From NCBI GenBank assembly GCA_011525685.1, contig WYBW01000084.1, positions 1 through 35,604 on the forward strand: 35,604 nucleotides of DNA, given 5' to 3'. Under the pieces are notes generated by a model that did not search any database, had not been told where the DNA came from, and worked only from the letters and a program-made list of their open reading frames with translations. The translations under genes and the position numbers were made by a program. This DNA is from Verrucomicrobiia bacterium. Its GTDB lineage: Bacteria; Verrucomicrobiota; Verrucomicrobiia; Limisphaerales; JADLHS01. Shown here one piece after another: positions 30,717-35,604 of the stretch. How positions within the stretch are numbered: position 1 is the stretch's first letter; every line of letters starts with the position of its first letter.

Positions 30717-33700
30717 ATGAAAAATTCCTCCCCAACGAATTCGCAGGATGCTCCCGCGTCGTCCGGCGCGACCGAGCAAAAGGTTCGACCCTGGCAGCGG
30801 GTGAATGGCAAGCGCATCGCCTACTTGACGCTGCCCTTGCTCGTCATGGCGAGCTTGGTTGAAGTCGTCATTCTGGCCACAGGCTACAAGTATCAGAAAA
30901 CCGTGTGCGTGCCGTCGGGGATGGGCGTGACTTTTTTTGGCATCGGCCCGATTGGCGCGACCATTCTGGCGGTCGAGATGCTCAAGCTGCCGCTGGCGGT
31001 TTGGACGGCCTCTCGCACCGGCTGGCAGAAGGGGTTCATGCTCTTCGCGGGGCTGCCGCTGATCTGCCTGCTGACGTTCCAGTTGGTCAAGGACATGGCG
31101 GTCTATGAAATGGGCGTCGCCATGACCCCTGCGACCCAGATGCTCGAAAAGGCGGCCGCGGAAGAGGTCAAGATCACCCACCTCAACGGTGAACTGGCGG
31201 CCATTGAAGCGAAGAAGGTGGACCGTGAAAAGAAGCTGGCCGAACTGGCCGCGCTCGAGGCCAAGGCCAAAACCGATCTGGAAGAGGCGCTGAAGCACAA
31301 CGAAACGGCACGCCAGGACGCCATCACCCTGACCGAGTATCAGAAAAAGGAGTTGTCCGAGGTGGAAGCCCGCCAGGCCACCATCATCAAACAGGCGGAT
31401 GCGGATACCGCGCAACTTGCGAAGCTCATCGCCGATTTGCGGGCCCGACGGGAAACCGAGGTGGGCCGGGCCACCGAATGGAACGCCGAGGAAGCCCGCA
31501 TCGAGAATGAATACAAGACGAAGCTGGCGGAGTACACCAACAAGAAGGCGGCTTACGACAAGGACAAGGCGGAGTACGATAACGCCAACTTCCTCCGGCG
31601 TCAGTTGATGAAAGAGCCGGTCCATCCGGGCGTCCCGCCGGAGCGCGCCGCCAACAAGGTCCTCAAACCCACGCTAGTCGCGGAACTCGATGATCAAATC
31701 AAAGCCAAGGAAGCGGAACTGGCCGCGGTCAACTCCCGGCGCCGCGACAGCGTGGCCCAGGTGGCCGCCGATGCCCGCCGTTTGCGCGAGGAATTTGACC
31801 GTCGCTCCACCACCAGGCGTGATGAGACTGACAAGAAGCGCGAGGAGTTGCTGGCCGCGAACGCGGCGTTGGCTGGACAATGGAAGACTGAGCGCGCGCA
31901 AATAGATCAGGAGTTGGCGGCCGCCGTTCAGAAGGTGGATGGGATTCGTGGCGAGATGGACGCCTGCCGCAAGAAGGCCGAGGGATATTATGAGGCCCGG
32001 GAGGCCGCGATCCGAAACACCCAGGTGCATCGGATCGCCACCACGGTGGAAATCGTGCGTGGCTTGTTGATGGGCGAGCGCCCGGTGTCCATCACCGCCA
32101 CCGCCAAGGAGCGCGGCGACATTTTGACAGACCAGATCAGCATGGTGCGCATCTGGGTTTATCCGGTGCTCGCCTTCCTCGTCGCGTTTCTGCCAATGTT
32201 GATGGTCGAGATCGGTTGCTCAACGATCTACCAGCCGGAACAGCAGCGCCCGCCGCATCGCCTGGGCTTTTTCGGTCGTCGCATGCATGAGCTCTACACC
32301 CGTGCCGGCCGGCTGAAGGTTCTCCGCGCCGAGCGCCTGGCCAAGGAAGCCGCCGCCGAGGTCGCCATTCGCAACCGGGCGCTGGACGCCGCCAAAGCTG
32401 CCGCGGACAAGGCGCTGGCGGAACGGGAGGTGGAACTCAAGGACGCCCGCGATTTCATTGCCGCCACCGAAACGGCTCACCAGGATGAGTTGCGGAGGAA
32501 GGAAGCCGAACACGCGGAGCAACTCAAGAAGCGGGAGGAAGAATGGGTCGCCAAACTGGCCGGCATGGCGGATTCGCTGAACCGGACGGTGGTGGAAAAG
32601 GACACCTTACGCGACCTGCAGAAGTCGGAAATCGAACGCCAGATTCAGATGCGCCAGAATGCGTGGTCTGACCGCATCACGCAAATGCGCCAGGAACTGG
32701 ATGATCAGCGCGACGCCGCCGAGGCGGAACGCGCCGCCCTGATCCAGGAACACCACCGGAAGTTGATGGAAGTGACCGAAGACTGCAAAACCCAGGTCGC
32801 TCAGGCCCGTCGCCAGGTGGCCGACGCCGAACTGGCTGTGGTGGAGAACTGCGCGAAACTGGAGCATGACTTGAAGGAAGCCGTGAACGCGCGCGATGAG
32901 GCGGTTTCCCAGTTGAAACAGCAGACCGAGACCCTGTCTCTCAAGCTGGCCCAGGCCCGGGAGGACGCCGCCCGGGAACTCGAGAAGGCCGCGCGCCAGG
33001 AGAAACACCGCCTGGAGTTGCAGCAATTGGAGTTCGCCAAAACGCTGCGTGAGCGCGAGGAGGAGTTTGACCGTCAATTGAAGCAACGCGAGCAGGAGCG
33101 GACCCTCGCCTTCGAAGCCCGGCTGGTCGAGGAACGGAACAAGACCGATCAGAGCGCCCGCCGCCGCGTGGCGGAACTGGAGCGCCAACTGGAAACTCGC
33201 GCGGCCGAGGTGGACGCGCGCTGGAAACACGAATTCCAACAGGTGGAGGAAGCCGCGCAGATCCGGCTCAAGCAACAGGAACAGCAGTTGAAAGCGCAGG
33301 CCGAGGTCCGGTTGCGCGACGTGCAGACGCAGGCCGACCAGGAGTTGCGGCGGCAGAAACTGGAAGTTGAACGCTTGCTCGACACCCAGGCGCGCGAGGC
33401 CGAATCCCGCCTGCGGGAGGAATTGCAACAAAGGGAACTGGCTCATCTCGCCAAGCTCAAGCAACGTGAACAGGAATTGGCCAACAAGGCCGCCGCCCGT
33501 GAAGCCGAATTGCGGGATCAGTGGGAGGCGGACCTCCGCGTCCGCGAAGAGGAATGGGCGCAGCAAACCGAATCCCGCATTCGCGCCGCCGAAGCCCGTC
33601 TGAGTCACGAGGTCCAGCACCGGGCCGACACGTCGCAGGCGAAACTCCGCCAGCGCGAGCAGGAACTGCAATCCCAGTTCGACGCCCGCCTCGAGGAATT

Positions 33701-34223
33701 GAAGGCGCAGTGGGAGGAGAATCTGCGCGAGCGCGAGCAGGAATGGCAGCGCAGCACCGAGGCCGGCGCCCGCGCTGCGGAGTCACGCCTTCAGGCGGAA
33801 TTGCAGCAACGGGAGGAGTTGTTCCAGTCCAAGGCCCGCCAGCGCGACCAGCAATGGCAGGCCCGCGTGGACAATCTGCGCGCCGACCTGCAGGCCCAGA
33901 GCGAGCAGGAATTGCGGCGCCGCGATGCCGAGTTCGCCGAAGCCCGGCAACGGGAACAGGACCTGGTGGCCAAGTTGGTCGTCCAGGCGGAGTCCCATCA
34001 GGCCTCCGAGAAACAATGGGCCACCGAACTGGAGATGGCGCGGGCGGCCATCGAGCCACTCAAGGCGCAATTGTCCCGCGCCGAGCGGGAGCGCGAAGAG
34101 GCCCGGCATTCCGCCGCGGAGAGCGCGCGTCATGTCCAGGAACTCAAGAACAAGCTCATCGAAGTGTCCTCGCTGCTCAATGGCTGGAAGAACGGCCGGC
34201 AACTGGTCGGCAGTTTGAGCTGA
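30717..34223 (+). CDS. Giant membrane-anchored coiled-coil protein, function unknown
   Basis: An 1168-residue protein. After a short polar N-terminus come three transmembrane helices (about 36-54, 72-97, 106-123), a charged coiled coil (about 140-440), a fourth helix (about 480-498), and a second coiled coil (about 530-1150). If helices alternate, the first coiled coil lies in the periplasm and the second in the cytoplasm. The proline-rich PVHPGVPPER (about 301-310) breaks the first rod. Residues 770-1084 are five successive 63-residue repeats (nine heptads each), with a recurring LKQREQEL-type core and an E-S/A-R-L start. The tail ends VSSLLNGWKNGRQLVGSLS. I do not recognise a family; overall topology recalls DUF4407-like proteins but the rod is far longer. 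The start ATG at 30717 is the first of the frame. A scaffold or spacer across the inner membrane is an inference. The metallopeptidase follows 11 bases later. Confidence 0.8.
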   Translation: MKNSSPTNSQDAPASSGATEQKVRPWQRVNGKRIAYLTLPLLVMASLVEVVILATGYKYQKTVCVPSGMGVTFFGIGPIGATILAVEMLKLPLAVWTASRTGWQKGFMLFAGLPLICLLTFQLVKDMAVYEMGVAMTPATQMLEKAAAEEVKITHLNGELAAIEAKKVDREKKLAELAALEAKAKTDLEEALKHNETARQDAITLTEYQKKELSEVEARQATIIKQADADTAQLAKLIADLRARRETEVGRATEWNAEEARIENEYKTKLAEYTNKKAAYDKDKAEYDNANFLRRQLMKEPVHPGVPPERAANKVLKPTLVAELDDQIKAKEAELAAVNSRRRDSVAQVAADARRLREEFDRRSTTRRDETDKKREELLAANAALAGQWKTERAQIDQELAAAVQKVDGIRGEMDACRKKAEGYYEAREAAIRNTQVHRIATTVEIVRGLLMGERPVSITATAKERGDILTDQISMVRIWVYPVLAFLVAFLPMLMVEIGCSTIYQPEQQRPPHRLGFFGRRMHELYTRAGRLKVLRAERLAKEAAAEVAIRNRALDAAKAAADKALAEREVELKDARDFIAATETAHQDELRRKEAEHAEQLKKREEEWVAKLAGMADSLNRTVVEKDTLRDLQKSEIERQIQMRQNAWSDRITQMRQELDDQRDAAEAERAALIQEHHRKLMEVTEDCKTQVAQARRQVADAELAVVENCAKLEHDLKEAVNARDEAVSQLKQQTETLSLKLAQAREDAARELEKAARQEKHRLELQQLEFAKTLREREEEFDRQLKQREQERTLAFEARLVEERNKTDQSARRRVAELERQLETRAAEVDARWKHEFQQVEEAAQIRLKQQEQQLKAQAEVRLRDVQTQADQELRRQKLEVERLLDTQAREAESRLREELQQRELAHLAKLKQREQELANKAAAREAELRDQWEADLRVREEEWAQQTESRIRAAEARLSHEVQHRADTSQAKLRQREQELQSQFDARLEELKAQWEENLREREQEWQRSTEAGARAAESRLQAELQQREELFQSKARQRDQQWQARVDNLRADLQAQSEQELRRRDAEFAEARQREQDLVAKLVVQAESHQASEKQWATELEMARAAIEPLKAQLSRAEREREEARHSAAESARHVQELKNKLIEVSSLLNGWKNGRQLVGSLS
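33024..33968 (+). repeat. Five tandem 189-bp (63-residue) coding repeats in coiled-coil gene
   Basis: Aligning the protein gives units at residues 770-832, 833-895, 896-958, 959-1021 and 1022-1084. At fixed offset 21 the units read QREQERTL, QQEQQLKA, QREQELAN, QREQELQS and QRDQQWQA. Three units begin ESRL or EARL, and two share a WE-x-L-REREE/Q-EW stretch at offset 41-52. Sixty-three residues equals nine heptads, so each unit preserves coiled-coil phase. The DNA copies have drifted, so duplication is old. Confidence 0.75.
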
Positions 34224-34234
34224 AATCCAACCCG

Positions 34235-35050
34235 ATGTCGAACGCGGCTCCGGACCGCCGGTGCCGCCTTCGGGGACGACTTGCCACTTGCACCCGGTCA
34301 GCATTTACTGGCCGGGTGCAATTTGCGTTCAAACCGGTCCCGGCCGGGACCTGCGCCGCCAGTCAGGTGCTCTCCGTCGGCGAACGTCTGATTCCCCTGC
34401 TGCTGATTCGCCATCCGCGGGCGAGGCGTTATGTGCTGCGGTTGCGTCCGGACGGTTCGGCCCGGGTCACGATTCCGCGCGGCGGTTCGGCCACCGAGGC
34501 CAGGCACTTTGCGGAAAGGCATCGCGCCTGGCTGGAAAGGCAGTTTCATCGCCAGGCTGCCGTGCCACGCCGGCCCACGACCTGGTTGATCGGCACTGAA
34601 ATCCTTTTTCGCGGCGTGCCGACCAGTATCGTGCCCGTCCCCGATGGAGCGAGTAACTTCATCCACCTTGGCAGCGAGCGGATCCGGACGTCCGGCTTCG
34701 AGCATGACTTGCGTCCGGCCATCCAGACGCATCTCTGGAATCTGGCGTCCAGGGAATTTCCACCCCGGGTCCGAAGCCTTGCCGCTGCACACGACTTTCC
34801 CGAGCCGCGCGTCACGGTGCGCAACCAGCGGACGCGTTGGGGTTCGTGCTCCCGGCGCGGTCATCTGTCCCTGAACTGGCGGCTCATCCAGATGCCCCCG
34901 CGGGTTGGCGACTACATCATCCTTCACGAACTCTGTCACCTGCGCGAGATGAACCATTCCGAACGGTTCTGGGGCGAGGTCAAACAGGTCTGCCCGGACT
35001 TTGAAATGGCCGAGCGGTGGTTGAAGCGAAACTCGGCGCTGCTGCGATAG
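34235..35050 (+). CDS. YgjP/DUF45-type zinc metallopeptidase
   Basis: A protein of 271 residues from the ATG at 34235. The metal site is HELCHLREMNHSERFW with His231, Glu232 and His235 plus His241 as third ligand, exactly the YgjP/SprT-like signature. Upstream are RTRWGSCSRRGHLSLNWRLIQMP (the family's R-W-G-S-C motif) and the N-terminal beta part YVLRLRPDGSARVTIPRGGSATEARHF. Family members are cytoplasmic gluzincins linked to protein or DNA-protein crosslink processing, and in some cases restriction-associated. The first 45 residues are not conserved and cover a 14-bp-stem hairpin (34288-34321) and a palindrome (34336-34351), so GTG at 34367 may be the real start (VLSVGERLIPLLLIRHPRARR). The order suggests linkage with the coiled-coil gene, but the hairpin may separate them. 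Confidence 0.88.
   Translation: MSNAAPDRRCRLRGRLATCTRSAFTGRVQFAFKPVPAGTCAASQVLSVGERLIPLLLIRHPRARRYVLRLRPDGSARVTIPRGGSATEARHFAERHRAWLERQFHRQAAVPRRPTTWLIGTEILFRGVPTSIVPVPDGASNFIHLGSERIRTSGFEHDLRPAIQTHLWNLASREFPPRVRSLAAAHDFPEPRVTVRNQRTRWGSCSRRGHLSLNWRLIQMPPRVGDYIILHELCHLREMNHSERFWGEVKQVCPDFEMAERWLKRNSALLR
34288..34321 (+). terminator. Strong hairpin downstream of coiled-coil gene
   Basis: TTGCACCCGGTCAG (34288-34301) pairs with CTGGCCGGGTGCAA (34308-34321) over 14 positions with one G-T wobble and a six-base loop, followed by a short TTTGCGTT. It begins 65 bases after the stop of the 30717 gene. A 16-bp perfect palindrome GGTCCCGGCCGGGACC follows at 34336-34351. Its position suits a transcription terminator for the coiled-coil gene, though it lies inside the longest version of the metallopeptidase reading frame. 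Confidence 0.55.
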
Positions 35051-35273
35051 ACTGCCCTCGCGGGAGAGAATTCCCCGAGTCCTCGCGGGCGACTTGAACG
35101 CCTGAACAACCCCCATTGCACAAGAGCCAGGAAAGGGAGGGACACAACCTTGGGGTCATGGGAAAAGCGCAGGCATCGTAACAGCTTTATTCACCAAACC
35201 CAATGGATGAGGCACAGCACAAACTGTTCGGGAGGTCTCCATGAAAACAGCACGGGCGGTGGCGTGGTCGTTG
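35051..35273. other. Gap after metallopeptidase, no gene recognised
   Basis: About 223 bases. A short leader-like ORF of 12 codons (ATG at 35241 after GGGAGG, peptide MKTARAVAWSL) ends in the following element and is probably chance. No tRNA or terminator structure is evident. The drop in GC and the A-rich patches compared with the rest of the window suggest foreign or decayed sequence leading into the mobile-element debris. Confidence 0.3.
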
Positions 35274-35345
35274 TGAAGTTCCCCCGAAACGGTGGACAAG
35301 GGGCGGAGAACCTGAGAAGGAGAAACCGCCATGTCCACGAATACG
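35274..35345 (+). mobile_element. Putative left end of an IS3-type insertion sequence, truncated
   Basis: TGAAGTTCCCCCGAAACGGT followed by GGACA (35274-35298) looks like an IS3-family terminal repeat (TGA-x-x-T-CCCCC-GAAA-x-GGTGGACA pattern). Twenty to thirty bases later an AAGGAG (35317-35322) stands eight bases before ATG at 35331, the usual arrangement for the first transposase frame. That frame stops after five codons (MSTNT), where sequence switches to GGGGTCATAAAGGGGTAAAGG. So only the left end and first codons appear to survive. Recognition of the family by its end is from memory. Confidence 0.4.
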
Positions 35346-35346
35346 T

Positions 35347-35375
35347 AATGGGGTCATAAAGGGGTAAAGGGGTCA
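35347..35375. repeat. G-rich direct repeats
   Basis: Three GGGGT words lie in a row: GGGGTCATAAA, GGGGTAAA, GGGGTCAGTTAA. Similar runs often accompany REP-associated (Y1) transposases and their cargo, but no such gene is present here. They sit exactly where the IS3-type frame is broken. Confidence 0.35.
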
Positions 35376-35389
35376 GTTAATCCGGAACG

Positions 35390-35453
35390 ATGCAGTAGAA
35401 GTTGATTTTCCCATGGATCTAGCCGGTGAACACCGGGCGATTTTCTACTGCAT
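35390..35453. repeat. 11-bp inverted repeat at edge of a transposase gene
   Basis: ATGCAGTAGAA (35390-35400) and TTCTACTGCAT (35443-35453) are exact inverted copies 42 bases apart. The right copy lies inside the 3' end of the transposase reading frame; the left copy is 18 bases beyond its stop. This could be a hairpin at the end of the element or part of its terminal repeat. Confidence 0.5.
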
Positions 35454-35604
35454 GGCAGTTGGGAATCGGGCTCAAAATCTTCTCCCATAACCGCCGCCAC
35501 CCATCCCGTTCCCGGGGCGGCACGGCCAGCTTGATCGTCGTCTTGCCGCCAGGATGACTCAGCACCCCCGCCCTCACGAACAACCAGAACCGCAAACTCG
35601 CGAC
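35419..35604 (-). CDS. C-terminal end of a DDE transposase (IS1380-like), cut by window edge
   Basis: The minus strand from 35604 to the TAG at 35419-35421 is fully open for 61 codons: SLRFWLFVRAGVLSHPGGKT, then IKLAVPPRERDGWRRLWEKIL, then PNCHAVENRPVFTG. A strand ending in KLAVPP/WxRLW followed by a PNC-AV tail resembles C-termini of IS1380-type (possibly IS4-type) transposases. The start and catalytic core are outside the window, so completeness is unknown. It is the rightmost of several overlapping mobile-element traces. Confidence 0.55.
   Translation of the reverse strand, partial: VASLRFWLFVRAGVLSHPGGKTTIKLAVPPRERDGWRRLWEKILSPIPNCHAVENRPVFTG

Noticed and set aside
30317..30817. 166-codon minus-strand frame across the gap after rtcB
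   Set aside because: Overlaps both neighbours antisense, Arg/Cys-rich, no motif recognised.
32607..33671. 354-codon Leu/Phe-rich frame opposite the coiled-coil gene
   Set aside because: Leu/Phe/Gln-rich translation is the expected reverse reading of Glu/Lys/Arg/Gln-rich codons, not a membrane protein.
33521..34234. In-frame extension of the metallopeptidase upstream to 33521
   Set aside because: It overlaps the coiled-coil gene in another frame, is Pro/Arg/Gly-rich and carries no conserved sequence.

Overview
The window looks like a chromosomal segment of a GC-rich Gram-negative bacterium, most probably a member of the Verrucomicrobiota (Pedosphaera/Limisphaerales-like). The reasons are the mix of secreted DUF1080, GH2, GH16, GH140 and sulfatase genes, a YfhO-type membrane protein, an LPS-type sugar operon, a lipoprotein, and an intergenic palindromic repeat of a kind I associate with this group. 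The taxon is inferred from gene content only. All calls come from reading the sequence; no database search was run.

Layout. 1-445: N-terminally truncated IS5-type transposase, minus strand. 493-1539: tRNA-dihydrouridine synthase. 1631-1765: four-hairpin palindromic element. 1865-13016: carbohydrate-degradation block, with a secreted DUF1080-PHP fusion (+), a 1303-residue GH2-like enzyme (-), then a tight + strand operon of GH16, GH140 and two type I sulfatases. Almost all carry export signals, so the block probably dismantles a sulfated, branched polysaccharide outside the cytoplasm. 13370-13446: tRNA-Arg(UCU). 13466-14539: DNA polymerase IV (-). 14854-15582: lipoprotein (+). 15729-18401: YfhO-like membrane protein (-). 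18459-19517: methyltransferase-like protein (+). 19570-19698: 3' remnant of a secreted-protein gene.

25523 down to 19739 is a seven-gene minus-strand operon for a surface sugar: two SAM methyltransferases, an RmlD-like reductase/epimerase, a zinc-ribbon C-methyltransferase, a GmhB-like phosphatase, a sugar-1-phosphate nucleotidyltransferase and a GT2 glycosyltransferase. Three consecutive junctions overlap by four bases (GTGA, GTGA, ATGA), which supports translational coupling and corrects the start of the reductase. The phosphatase plus nucleotidyltransferase suggest an activated heptose-like sugar that is then modified.

25696-26789: SCO1/SenC copper protein overlapping a DUF420 membrane protein (cytochrome oxidase assembly). 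26830-27816: EgtD-like histidine methyltransferase. 27845-28732: divergent dihydropteroate-synthase-like protein (-) lacking the usual SRK motif. 28927-30369: RtcB RNA ligase. 30717-34223: an 1168-residue membrane-anchored coiled-coil protein with five 63-residue repeats, the most unusual gene here. 34235-35050: YgjP/DUF45 metallopeptidase, whose proposed start lies upstream of a strong hairpin. 35274-35604: mobile-element debris, namely a putative IS3-type left end, short repeats and the C-terminus of another transposase running off the window.

There is no CRISPR array, rRNA, prophage or obvious defence system. The most promising unexplained items are the coiled-coil protein, the DUF1080-PHP fusion and the modified-sugar operon.
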